Origin: Thermoguttaceae bacterium
GTDB lineage: Bacteria > Planctomycetota > Planctomycetia > Pirellulales > Thermoguttaceae
Direction: 5' to 3'
Assembly: GCA_017436025.1 (NCBI GenBank)
Contig: JAFSDX010000050.1
Location: forward strand, 1 to 42,193
Length of the DNA: 42,193 bases
The position numbers and the translations under genes were made by a program. Within the stretch, counting starts at the first letter, position 1. Every line of letters starts with the position of its first letter. Positions 1 to 8,143 of the stretch are shown here, piece after piece. The notes under the pieces were generated by a model. The model was not told the origin of the DNA and ran no database searches. It saw nothing but the letters and a program-made list of their open reading frames with translations.

Positions 1-383
1 CGCAATGGGCGTTCCCGATCGACAATCGCGCGCCGGAACACCCGATTATGAAAGGACTTCCGAAAACGTTCCGCCATTGCGAAGACGAACTTTATCAACG
101 GATGCGCGGCCCGGCGCACAACGTCGAAGTGCTTATGACCGCCTTCGCTCCGGCCGATAAGCGCGGCACGAACCGACACGAACCGCTCCTCATCACCGTT
201 CCTTACGGCAAAGGGCGTTGCGTTAACTACATGTTGGGACACGCCGGTAAGCATTGCGAAAGCGTCAGTTTCATCGTTCTCTTCCAACGTTGCGCCGAAT
301 GGGCCGCGACCGGCGCCGTAACGCAAGAAGTTCCGGCGGACTTCCCGGGCGCCGACGAACCGACGTTCCGCGACTTGCTGTAA
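1..383 (+). CDS. ThuA-domain (trehalose-utilisation-like) protein, C-terminal part only
   Basis: The frame is open from the left edge (first full codon at position 3) to the TAA at 381-383, so this is the last 127 residues of a longer protein. The ATG at position 48 is internal, not the start. Residues such as HPIMKGLP, the DELY segment, RGPA, HEPLL, YGKGR and a final LGH match the C-terminal half of ThuA-like class I amidotransferase-fold proteins, which are abundant in planctomycetes and often linked to sugar degradation. The catalytic role of this group is poorly defined. A strong terminator follows 52 bases after the stop, so the unit ends here. The N-terminal half, including any signal peptide, lies outside the window. 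Confidence 0.8.
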   Translation, partial: QWAFPIDNRAPEHPIMKGLPKTFRHCEDELYQRMRGPAHNVEVLMTAFAPADKRGTNRHEPLLITVPYGKGRCVNYMLGHAGKHCESVSFIVLFQRCAEWAATGAVTQEVPADFPGADEPTFRDLL

Positions 384-434
384 TTAACGAACGCGCGTTT
401 TTCAAAGCGTTGCGTTAGAACGGTTTAACGTTTG

Positions 435-472
435 AACGGCTCGGCTCCTTCGCGGCGTCGAGCCGTTTTTTT
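435..472 (+). terminator. Rho-independent terminator after the ThuA-type gene
   Basis: A 9-bp perfect stem (435-443 pairing with 459-467) with a 15-base loop is followed by a run of seven T (466-472). It lies between the ThuA-type gene and larE. It also overlaps the TTG at 432 that would give a longer larE, which argues against that start. Confidence 0.85.
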
Positions 473-554
473 GCGACTGTCGGAGCGGGGCGGAGAGAGG
501 GGCGGCGCGCCGTCGCTTGAAGAAAATCGAAGAAAGACGAATGAGGAAAATGAG

Positions 555-1511
555 ATGGAAACGTCGATAAATCAAACGCTTAGCGAAAAAACGGAGCGGC
601 TTTTCGATTGGTTCGACCGGAACGACTGCGCGATCGCGTTTTCGGGGGGAGTCGACAGCGCGACGCTCGCCAAGGCGCTGGTTCTCGCGACGGAGCGTCG
701 ACCGACGCTGACGACGGAAAGCGGGACGCCGACGGGAGTTAGGAAAGCTCCGCCGACCGGTTTTTTCGCCGTCGGGGCGACTTCGACCGAGGAAGAGAAG
801 CGAGACGCCGGACGACTTGCCGCCGAAATCGGGATTACGTTGCAAGTTCGGGAAACGCAAGAACTTAACGACGAGCGATTTGTCGCTAACTCGCCGGAGC
901 GGTGTTACTGGTGCAAGAAAATCCGGTTCGCGGAGTTGGGACGACTCGCGGTTGCGACGCTTCGAAGCGCCGAGAAAGGGAAAGACGGCGGCACGACGCA
1001 AGACGTTGAAAAAACGTCGTTTCCGTTGGTCTTGGTCGACGGGACGAACGCCGACGACGCGAACGATTTTCGACCTGGAACAAGAGCGGCGCGGGAAGCC
1101 GGCGTTCGCAGTCCGTTCGCCGAATTGGGGATAACGAAGGCCGAAATTCGAGCGTTGGCAAGGGGTTGGGGGCTTTCGGTCGCGGAAAAACCGTCGAATC
1201 CCTGTTTGGCGACGCGAATTGGATACGGGCTTTCGCTCGACGTCGCGACGTTGCGTCGAATCGAAGCGGCGGAAATCGCGGTAAAGCGTTTCGGCTTCTC
1301 GACTTGCCGCGTTCGCGTCGACGCGCCGGGCGCCGCTCGAATCGAGGTTCCGGAAAGCGAAATCGACGCGGCGTCGACGCCGGACGTTCGACGCGCGCTC
1401 GTCGCCGAATTGCGGAAGCTCGGGTTCGCGTTCGTTTCGCTCGATCTCGAAGGGTTCGCGTCCGGGAAGGGGAATCGGATTTTAGGAACGACGCAACCAA
1501 CGATTGGGTAA
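555..1511 (+). CDS. larE: LarE, ATP-dependent sacrificial sulfur transferase (nickel-pincer cofactor synthesis)
   Basis: LarE adenylates and sulfurates pyridinium-3,5-biscarboxylic acid mononucleotide during synthesis of the nickel-pincer nucleotide cofactor of lactate racemase and related racemases/epimerases. The 318-residue protein has the PP-loop SGGVDS (residues 30-35), a CYWCK motif (C117, C120) and NPCLATR (C217) followed by IGYG. Single-cysteine LarE proteins sacrifice the cysteine of the PCL motif. The extra CxxC resembles the three-cysteine type reported to carry a [4Fe-4S] cluster, as in Thermotoga, so this copy may be catalytic rather than sacrificial; that is inference. The ATG at 555 has an AGGA ribosome site 8 bases upstream. 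A TTG start at 432 would place a terminator inside the coding region. Residues about 47-78 form an unusual insert after the PP-loop. No larA, larB or larC is in view. Confidence 0.9.
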   Translation: METSINQTLSEKTERLFDWFDRNDCAIAFSGGVDSATLAKALVLATERRPTLTTESGTPTGVRKAPPTGFFAVGATSTEEEKRDAGRLAAEIGITLQVRETQELNDERFVANSPERCYWCKKIRFAELGRLAVATLRSAEKGKDGGTTQDVEKTSFPLVLVDGTNADDANDFRPGTRAAREAGVRSPFAELGITKAEIRALARGWGLSVAEKPSNPCLATRIGYGLSLDVATLRRIEAAEIAVKRFGFSTCRVRVDAPGAARIEVPESEIDAASTPDVRRALVAELRKLGFAFVSLDLEGFASGKGNRILGTTQPTIG

Positions 1512-1572
1512 TAAGTTAAGCGAGTCGTTCAACGCGAAACAGCGACGTTCGAACCTTGATCGGCGAAAAAAG

Positions 1573-1589
1573 AAAAGGGGGCCCTTTTT
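1573..1589. terminator. Possible bidirectional terminator between convergent genes
   Basis: Near-palindrome with A-rich and T-rich arms around a G/C core (AAAAGG, loop GGGC, CCTTTT, then T) between convergent larE and the C25 protease gene. The stem is short and A/T-heavy, so this is tentative. Confidence 0.35.
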
Positions 1590-1620
1590 AACGTTGGGCG
1601 ATTAACGGAAGCGCCGTTTT

Positions 1621-3744
1621 TTAAGGCGTTGCGTTGGACGCGGCGACGTCGCGACCGGAAAACGGACGAACAAGGACGCGGCGCGAACCGATCCAATAAC
1701 GTTCGCCGTCGGTCGCCGCGACGCGAACGACGCATTCTCCGGAAAAATCGGCGGGAACGGCGATATCCGATTGAAAACGCCCGGTTTGCGTCGCAACTTG
1801 CGACGCGGCGACGACGAAATTGTTCGCGGCGCGGTACGTCGTTTCGAACTCGGCGCGGGCTTCCGGCGATTCGACGAAAGTCTTGGAACGGCGCGGCTTT
1901 GCGATCGGCGAACGGAAGTCGGCGAGCAAAAGTTCGACGCGAACCGACGTTTGACGTCCCGTCGCGTTCGGAACGACGCCCGAAACCGGAAACGTCTTCG
2001 TCGAATAGGCGATTTCCGGCGCTTCGACGGCGCAACGCTCCGGAAATTTGACGCGCAAAAGCGGGTCGCCAAAGAGGTTAAAGAGCGCGACGTGATCTTC
2101 GAGCTGGTCTTCGAGGCGGCTCGCCGTCGGGTCGAATATTTTAGCGGCGCGGTCGAGCGTTTCTCGGAACGACGTCGCGTCGCGGCGGCGTTCGGCGGCG
2201 CGGGCGCTCCGTTCGAGTCGGGCGTTGAGGCGTTTGAGACCGGCGTCGATTTCGGCGACGCGACCGCGTTCTTCGGCGATTCGGCGTTCGGCGCGCGCTA
2301 TCGGGTCGTTGGGCGTTTCGTTAAACGTCGGCGTTGAAACGGGTTGCGTTTGTTCGGCTTCTTTTTGCGGCGCTTCGTCGTCAAATTGAATTTCGGTTTC
2401 TTTGGATTGCGACGCCGCGTCGTTTTGGGGCGGTTCAAGCGTTTTTCGTTGAGCGCGGAGGAAAATTTCGCCGAGCGTTAACGGCTTGTCGTCGTTTGGG
2501 TTGGAAGCGTCGAACGCCGCGTCGAGCAAGGAAGAGCCTAAAACGCACATCCCGTAAGGCGCGGCGCGACGGCTTGCCGCGATCGCCGCGACCGGGCCGT
2601 TCGGCGAAAGGGCGACCGCTTCGGCGAGGCAGGGTTCGTTCGCGTCGTAAGCTCCGGCGTAACAAGAGAAAAAGAGCGCGATCGGCGCGGAATTCGGCGA
2701 GCGAAGCGACGGAACGTCGTCGATTTCAAAAACGCCGTAATCGCCGCCGGACGCGGTCGTTAGGCGGTCGAGTCCGAAAACGCGACCGTGTCCGAGGTAA
2801 ACGAGGAAAAGGGCGCCTTCGTTCGCGCGGTTGAGGAACGTTCGTCCAAACGTCGGCGGATAGGGGCAAAATTCGCTTTTGAGCGAGCAACGCGTCAGCG
2901 AAACGGCGTATTCTTGCGGCAAAAATTCGGAAAAAAGTTGACGCGACATGTTGTCGACGACGGAATCGACGAAGGACGACAGCCCGGAAAGCGCGGCGGA
3001 CGGGGCGGCGGGCGCGTCGTCCGGAGAGGAGCCGACGACGCTTAGGTCGAGACCGTTCGGGCCGGCGACGACGTTGATTTTGCGCGTCCAATCGCCGCGG
3101 GGCGACGCTGTTTCGTATCGAGCGATTTTTTCGACCAGCGCGGTCAATTCGGCGGGCGTCTCGACCGGAAAACGACCGAGCGGAACGTCCGGGACGCCGT
3201 CGTCGTCGAGGTCGGAGTAAAAGGAGTCGGTCGCGAGGTGGTCTTCGGAGCCGAAGATTTGAACGACTTGCGGAGAAAGACGCGGAGCCGGAATGACGTC
3301 GCGCCAACCGAACGGAGCGGAGAGGGTCGGGGCGCCGTCGCCGACGAGAACGATCGCCGCGACCGATTCGGGGCCGGGCTCGGCGAGGGCGAAACGGCGA
3401 ACGGCGGCGCGCAACTCGTCCGGCGTCGCGACGGGGGCCGTTTGGATTCCAAAATCGACCGAATCGGCGGAACGTGCCGCGACGCTAAGTCGAGAGATTT
3501 GATAACCTTCCGCTTGACGGCGTTCGATCCAAGGTTGAAGCGCGGCGTCGAAAATCGGCGGCGAAACGACGAGAACGCGACGAGTCGAAGGAACGGACGC
3601 TTGCGGCGCGTCGTCGGCGAACGTCGGACGAACGGACGGCGGCGTTAAAAGCGTCGCGACCGCTAAAGTCGACGCAAGCGATAAATTGCGAGCGGCGGTT
3701 AAAACAAACGACGAACGGCGGCGAAAACGGAACGCGTCGGGCAT
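1621..3744 (-). CDS. Gingipain-like peptidase family C25 protein, exported
   Basis: A 707-residue protein with an N-terminal export signal (arginine-rich start, hydrophobic residues about 22-34, likely cleavage near residue 43). Residues 56-430 have the architecture of a caspase-fold C25 protease: VVSPPIF near the start, a YLGHG motif with the probable catalytic histidine H319, and FFSCYAG with the probable nucleophile C361. A repeated acidic stretch near residue 178 (DLDDDGVPDVPLGR) is typical of the family. Residues 435-530 are a charged linker and probable coiled coil; the tail (about 545-707) looks like a beta-sandwich. Gingipains cut extracellular proteins, but specificity cannot be read here. 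It is the last gene of a three-gene minus-strand cluster, 23 bases after its neighbour, with no clear ribosome site of its own. Confidence 0.8.
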   Translation of the reverse strand: MPDAFRFRRRSSFVLTAARNLSLASTLAVATLLTPPSVRPTFADDAPQASVPSTRRVLVVSPPIFDAALQPWIERRQAEGYQISRLSVAARSADSVDFGIQTAPVATPDELRAAVRRFALAEPGPESVAAIVLVGDGAPTLSAPFGWRDVIPAPRLSPQVVQIFGSEDHLATDSFYSDLDDDGVPDVPLGRFPVETPAELTALVEKIARYETASPRGDWTRKINVVAGPNGLDLSVVGSSPDDAPAAPSAALSGLSSFVDSVVDNMSRQLFSEFLPQEYAVSLTRCSLKSEFCPYPPTFGRTFLNRANEGALFLVYLGHGRVFGLDRLTTASGGDYGVFEIDDVPSLRSPNSAPIALFFSCYAGAYDANEPCLAEAVALSPNGPVAAIAASRRAAPYGMCVLGSSLLDAAFDASNPNDDKPLTLGEIFLRAQRKTLEPPQNDAASQSKETEIQFDDEAPQKEAEQTQPVSTPTFNETPNDPIARAERRIAEERGRVAEIDAGLKRLNARLERSARAAERRRDATSFRETLDRAAKIFDPTASRLEDQLEDHVALFNLFGDPLLRVKFPERCAVEAPEIAYSTKTFPVSGVVPNATGRQTSVRVELLLADFRSPIAKPRRSKTFVESPEARAEFETTYRAANNFVVAASQVATQTGRFQSDIAVPADFSGECVVRVAATDGERYWIGSRRVLVRPFSGRDVAASNATP

Positions 3745-3767
3745 TGGCGAATAACGGCGTTGAAGGT

Positions 3768-5078
3768 TTAACGGGAAGTCGGCAAATGGCGCGGCTCGAC
3801 GAATCGAGCGGTCGGGCGGAGCGTCGGAACGTCGGTCGACGGTTCGGCGGGAAGGGGCGTCGCGACGGTCGCGGTCGTTTGGGCGGTTGGGAGCGGTTGA
3901 ACCGGTCGAGGCGACGGCGTCGATCGCGACGGTTCGGCGTTCGAGGTTGTTTGCGGGGGTTGCGGAGTTTGCGTCGTTAAGGCGGTTTGGGAATTTTCGT
4001 TGGCTTCGACGAGAGGCGCGGCGGTTGGGAGTCGAACGAGATCGGTCGAGAGGAAGACGTTCGGCGAAAGGCGCAACGCGTTCGGGCGCGTCGGAAGGAG
4101 GAACGACGCGAATCCGTCGTCGGCGAGTTCGAGCGGTTGCGTCGGGGCAAAATGGGACGCTTGGCGAATTTTCGAACGGTTGGCGCGAGCGGCGTCGAAG
4201 GGCGCGTCCGCCGATTCGCGAACGAATTCGGCGCGGTCTTGAAGGACGGCGTCGGAACGATCGGCGGTCGGCTCGGCGAGAAGGAACGGCAAGGCGGGCG
4301 CGTCGGCGGCGAACGACTCCGCGTTTTCGGTATATTCGTTATTATCGGCGTCGCCGGACGCGACCGTTTGCTCGGGGAGAGCGGAAGCGGCGTTTTTAAG
4401 AACGAGTCGGCGCGAAAATTCCTCCGGGCGGCGCGTCGCGAGGAGCGCGTTGAGTTCTTGAAGACGACGTCGACGAGCGGCGGCGAGTTCCGCGTCGGAC
4501 GCCGGAACGTCGGTTTGCGCCGTTTGCAAGGGTTGAAGCGGTCGCGTTGGTTGGGCGGCTTGCGGCGTTTGCGCTGTTTGCAAAAGTTGAGCGGACGACG
4601 TCGAACGGGAAACGCGAATCGACGAAGCGTCGTCGCGTTGCGCGAACGCGAATTTCGGTTTCGAAACGGAGCGATTCGGCGTTCCGAAAAGGAACGCTTC
4701 CCAAATTCGAGCCGCTTGCGATTTCGACGCGTCGGTCGGGCGAACGTTCGCGGGCGTCGAAGCGACGGCGGATTGGCGCGTCGTTGAAACCGGAATATTC
4801 GTCGCGTCCTGCCGAGTCGACCTATTTTGAACGCGTTTCGACGTCGGCGTCGAGCGGTCGACGTCGCGAACGGACGCGGCGCCGGAACGACGGGCGACGT
4901 CGGCGGCGAACGAGGCGGCCGCGTCGTCGATTTTAGCGTTATATTCCGCATATTCGGCAACGTTGAACGTCGGCGATTGCGCTTGCGTCGAGGCGAACGC
5001 GGTCAACGAAAGGACGGCGGCGCCCGAAAAAGCGAAACAAGACGAACTCAAACGCGAAAAAAGGGGAGACGGCGACAT
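3768..5078 (-). CDS. Secreted, low-complexity hypothetical protein
   Basis: I do not recognise a family. The 436-residue protein starts with a convincing signal peptide (hydrophobic residues 12-28, SSSCFAFSGAAVLSL, then an AxA-like site before QSP). The mature part is rich in Ala, Thr, Ser, Gln and Pro. It has QTAQ/QPLQTAQ repeats around residues 165-190 and a similar Thr/Pro/Gln-rich zone near 375-415, so it is probably disordered or cell-wall associated. GAGGA lies 6 bases before the ATG at 5078. It is immediately upstream of the C25 protease gene (23-base gap) and probably co-transcribed, so it could be a substrate, partner or anchor of that protease; this is inference from position only. 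Confidence 0.65.
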   Translation of the reverse strand: MSPSPLFSRLSSSCFAFSGAAVLSLTAFASTQAQSPTFNVAEYAEYNAKIDDAAASFAADVARRSGAASVRDVDRSTPTSKRVQNRSTRQDATNIPVSTTRQSAVASTPANVRPTDASKSQAARIWEAFLFGTPNRSVSKPKFAFAQRDDASSIRVSRSTSSAQLLQTAQTPQAAQPTRPLQPLQTAQTDVPASDAELAAARRRRLQELNALLATRRPEEFSRRLVLKNAASALPEQTVASGDADNNEYTENAESFAADAPALPFLLAEPTADRSDAVLQDRAEFVRESADAPFDAARANRSKIRQASHFAPTQPLELADDGFASFLLPTRPNALRLSPNVFLSTDLVRLPTAAPLVEANENSQTALTTQTPQPPQTTSNAEPSRSTPSPRPVQPLPTAQTTATVATPLPAEPSTDVPTLRPTARFVEPRHLPTSR

Positions 5079-5146
5079 TAAAATCCTCGATCGGCGAAAC
5101 GATATCGAAAAAACGACGCTTAAAACGTTTGAAAAAACGAAAACTT

Positions 5147-5204
5147 ATTAACGTTTAAAACGTCGACGAGGCGCGGCGAAACGCAATTCGCTCGAAACGT
5201 TAAT
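5147..5204. repeat. 10-bp inverted repeat in the 5079-5289 spacer
   Basis: ATTAACGTTT at 5147-5156 is repeated in inverse at 5195-5204 with 38 bases between. It lies between two minus-strand genes and could be an operator upstream of the 3768-5078 gene, or a weak transcription end for the 5290-5937 gene. There is no T-run. Confidence 0.35.
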
Positions 5205-5289
5205 TTAGCGGATTTGGGTTGAACGGCTAAAACGGCTAAATTGGCGAACGAGCGAATTTTGGCGAAACAGGGACGGCGCGAAACGGAAC

Positions 5290-5937
5290 TCAACCGCCGC
5301 GGTAAAAACCGGAGTCGAGCAAACGCGGGTCTTGCGCCGGAGCGGCGTTTTGCGGTTGCGCTTGCGGAATCCCAACCGCCGCCGCGCCTTGGAGACCTTC
5401 GTTCAGTTGGGCGAACGTCCAAAAAACGATTTCGCCGCCGGCGACGGCGAGGTCGCGTTCGTTGGCGCCGGGGAGCGCGTACACGAGAACGAGTCCGCTG
5501 TTGATTTCCGCGACATAAACGAAAGCGTTCGAGAGAGCGCCGCGCGCGCCGACGTTGCGAACGTCCGTTTCGCCGGTCGTCATCAAGAATTTCGGCGTCG
5601 TCGGAACCGGAATTTGGAGTTGGTTCGCCGCTTTGACGAGGTCGTTTTTGACGTTGCGAGAGAACGTTTTTTGGAATTCGGGCGCGCTGCGGGAAAGAAG
5701 CGCCGCCGAAAGTCGACCGCTTTGCGAATCGAGGTAATACATCGCTTCGGCGCTCGAACCGAAGGCGCCGGTCGCGAGAACGACGCCGTCGCTTTCGCTC
5801 GACGACGCGGCGAAAACCGGGAGCGCGACCGGCGACGATTCGTTTTGAACGACGCGACCGGTCAGATACCCGCCGACGGCCAAACCCAGCGAAAGGAGGG
5901 CGGTTCCGAATCCGAATAAGAGCGACTGTTTCATCAT
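5290..5937 (-). CDS. Membrane-anchored planctomycete hypothetical protein
   Basis: A 215-residue protein with one N-terminal hydrophobic helix (residues about 6-28), acting as a signal anchor or uncleaved signal. The rest resembles a small family seen in planctomycetes: a YYLDSQSGRLSA motif (residues about 67-78), FLMTTG, AFVYVAEINSGLVLVYALP and a Gln/Pro/Ala-rich tail. The motifs suggest beta strands, perhaps a beta-propeller fragment, but I know of no assigned function. Two ATG codons are adjacent at the start (5935-5937 and 5932-5934); I use the first. Only a weak GAGAA ribosome site is visible. It is transcribed away from gltA across a long spacer. Confidence 0.65.
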   Translation of the reverse strand: MMKQSLLFGFGTALLSLGLAVGGYLTGRVVQNESSPVALPVFAASSSESDGVVLATGAFGSSAEAMYYLDSQSGRLSAALLSRSAPEFQKTFSRNVKNDLVKAANQLQIPVPTTPKFLMTTGETDVRNVGARGALSNAFVYVAEINSGLVLVYALPGANERDLAVAGGEIVFWTFAQLNEGLQGAAAVGIPQAQPQNAAPAQDPRLLDSGFYRGG

Positions 5938-6752
5938 TGGTTAGTTCTCGTTAATTAGGGGGAATTCTCGTTGACGGAACGCGGAGCGGCGCCGAGGACG
6001 CGCGAATCGACCGGAAACAAGGCGTTAAAACCGGCAAATTCGTTAACGTCTGAAAGCAAAGACGGCGCAAAGGCATTAAAATCGTTAAAAGCCTTAAAAA
6101 CGAACTCGCGACGCGAAGAGGATACCCGTTTTTGCGCGCGACGTCCAGAGGGGTTTCGGCGTTAACGAGCGTTTGGGGGACTTTTTTTTCGTTTTTTTGA
6201 AAATTCTTGAACTGTTTTGAGGAATTTTGCGAATTTCGCGAAAATTTTAGGCGACGACCGGCCAAAAAATCAAACGAATCGGCAAACGGCGCTTCGAAGG
6301 GCGGACGAACGGCGCGGCGCGGTCGGCGACAAGCGGCGTTACTTTTGTTAGATTAGGAAAAATCGGAACTTGGGGAGAGACTTTTATAAGTTTTGCTTAT
6401 ATTGCCGCGGAAAAGAATACGATTTTTTTAAAGAAAGGAGCCCTTGGAGGCGCTTTAAGGCTTTTCAAAGAGCGGTTCGTCGATTATAATGTAAAAGCTA
6501 TCGTCGTTTGACGCGGCGCGACCCGACGGCGGTCGGGCGTTTCGACGGGCGTCGGTAAAACGGCGGTCGCGACTTGTCGTTATTAATTAATAGTCGATTA
6601 ATAATAAAGGTTGAAGGATAAGCCGGAGGACGGCGGGTAACGACGGACGACGAAATTAAGTCGTCGCGAATCGTCCCGCGAGCGAGAGACGAGAAATCGT
6701 TCGCGGCGGGCGGAGACAACTAGGAAGAATCATTTGCGAAGAAGGAGAAGTT
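5938..6752. other. 815-bp divergent spacer upstream of gltA
   Basis: No credible gene. It is A/T-richer than its neighbours between about 6330 and 6630. It holds the gltA promoter candidate (6462-6490) and a long 5' leader. On the minus strand near 6120-6165 a short translation (ETPLDVARKNG) resembles one ankyrin motif, but it is too short to call a remnant. Confidence 0.6.
6462..6490 (+). promoter_or_regulatory. Candidate sigma70 promoter for gltA
   Basis: TTTTCA (6462-6467, 4 of 6 consensus bases), a 17-base spacer and a perfect TATAAT (6485-6490). It would give a leader of about 255 bases before the gltA ATG, long enough for regulation in the untranslated region. Confidence 0.5.
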
Positions 6753-8051
6753 ATGTCGAATTTGCAGGACAAGGCGAAACTTCTGATCGACGGGAAAGAA
6801 ATCGATTTGAACGTTTATACCGGGGTCGAGGGCGAGCGCGCCGTCGACGTTACGTCGTTGCATAAAGATCACGGACTGACGACTTACGACCCTTCGCTCG
6901 GGAACACGGCGATTTGCCGCAGTTCGATCACTTACATCGACGGCGAACGCGGCGTCCTCCGTTACCGCGGGATTCCGATCGAGCAGTTCGACCGTCCGAA
7001 CCCGAACTTCATCGAGGTCGCTTGGGCGCTGATTTTCGGTCGCTTGCCCGATAAAGACGAGTTGGCGCAGTTCAGCGATATGTTGACGGAACACGAACTC
7101 CTGCACGAGGGGCTCCGAAGTCAGTTCCAGTCGCTGCCGGTCGACGCGCCGCCGATGGCGATTCTGTCGGCGATGATCGGGATGATGTCGTGTTACCATA
7201 AAGAATTTTTGTTCTTTGAAGACGAAGCGACGCTGATGGAAGCCGCCGCTCGCGTCATTAGCAAGGTGCGCACCATCGCCGCTTTTACGCACCGCCGCGC
7301 GTCCGGACTGCCGTTCATTTATCCCGACCCGAGTTTGCGTTACTGCGCGAACTTCCTGCATATGATGTTTTCGATTCCGTACCGACAATACGAAGTCGCG
7401 CCGGAAATCGAAGACGCGTTGAATTTGGTCTTCATTTTGCACGCCGATCACGAGCAAAACTGCAGCGCGAACGCCGTTCGCGTCGTTTGTTCGGCGCAAG
7501 CGAACCTGTTCGCGTCGTGCAGCGCCGGGGTCAACGCGCTTTGGGGCCCGTTGCACGGGGGCGCGAACGTCAAGGTGATGGAGATGCTCGAGCGCATCCA
7601 TAAGGGCGGAATGCGTCCGGAGGACTGCCTCGAAGCGGCGAAAGACAAGACGAATCCGTTCCGCTTGTTTGGGTTCGGGCACCGCGTTTACCGCAATTAC
7701 GACCCGCGCGCTAAAATCCTCAAAACCGCTTGCGACCGCGTTTTCGACAAACTCAAGCTCTCCGACCCGTTGCTCGACGTCGCTCGGAAGTTGGAGGAAA
7801 AGGCGCTCAAAGACCCGTACTTCGTCGACCGCAAACTTTACCCGAACGTCGACTTCTATAGCGGTATTTTGTTAAGAGCGATGGGGATTCCGACCGATAT
7901 GTTTACGGTGATGTTTGCGATCGGGCGTTTGCCCGGTTGGATCGCGCAGTGGAAGGAGCAACACTTCGCCGAGGGCGCGAAGATTATGCGGCCGCGCCAG
8001 TTGTACGTCGGGAATCCGAAAACCGACTACATCGAGATGGAGATGCGCTAA
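6753..8051 (+). CDS. gltA: Citrate synthase, type II
   Basis: Condenses acetyl-CoA and oxaloacetate to citrate at the entry to the TCA cycle, in the cytoplasm. The 432-residue length is normal for the hexameric type II enzyme. Catalytic residues are visible: H268 in PLHGGAN, H310 in GFGHRVY and D367 in NVDFYSG. The substrate-binding HADHEQN segment (230-236) and GRLPGWIAQW near 391-400 are also present. The N-terminal beta-rich domain typical of type II is kept (GERGVLRYRGIPIEQ). An AAGGAG ribosome site precedes the ATG. Codon use is cleaner, with more C-ending codons and some CTG, than the surrounding unknown genes, as expected for high expression. The cyclase-fold gene starts 92 bases downstream with no clear terminator between. 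Confidence 0.97.
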   Translation: MSNLQDKAKLLIDGKEIDLNVYTGVEGERAVDVTSLHKDHGLTTYDPSLGNTAICRSSITYIDGERGVLRYRGIPIEQFDRPNPNFIEVAWALIFGRLPDKDELAQFSDMLTEHELLHEGLRSQFQSLPVDAPPMAILSAMIGMMSCYHKEFLFFEDEATLMEAAARVISKVRTIAAFTHRRASGLPFIYPDPSLRYCANFLHMMFSIPYRQYEVAPEIEDALNLVFILHADHEQNCSANAVRVVCSAQANLFASCSAGVNALWGPLHGGANVKVMEMLERIHKGGMRPEDCLEAAKDKTNPFRLFGFGHRVYRNYDPRAKILKTACDRVFDKLKLSDPLLDVARKLEEKALKDPYFVDRKLYPNVDFYSGILLRAMGIPTDMFTVMFAIGRLPGWIAQWKEQHFAEGAKIMRPRQLYVGNPKTDYIEMEMR

Positions 8052-8143
8052 AACGCCGCCGCGTCGTTCGATTTTTTTAAGGAAATACGTTCGAAGCGCG
8101 ACCCGAACGTCGTCGCGTTGGGGAACGACGAGGGAAAAAGGAA

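Noticed and set aside
432..554. N-terminal extension of LarE from a TTG
   Set aside because: It would translate a rho-independent terminator; the ATG at 555 has a proper ribosome site and fits the family start.
5951..6265. Ankyrin-repeat remnant on the minus strand
   Set aside because: Only about 11 residues resemble an ankyrin motif; the rest of the frame is unrelated and there is no ribosome site.
6720..7682. 320-codon minus-strand ORF opposite gltA
   Set aside because: Fully antisense to an unmistakable citrate synthase; its translation is Arg/Val-rich with no family motif.
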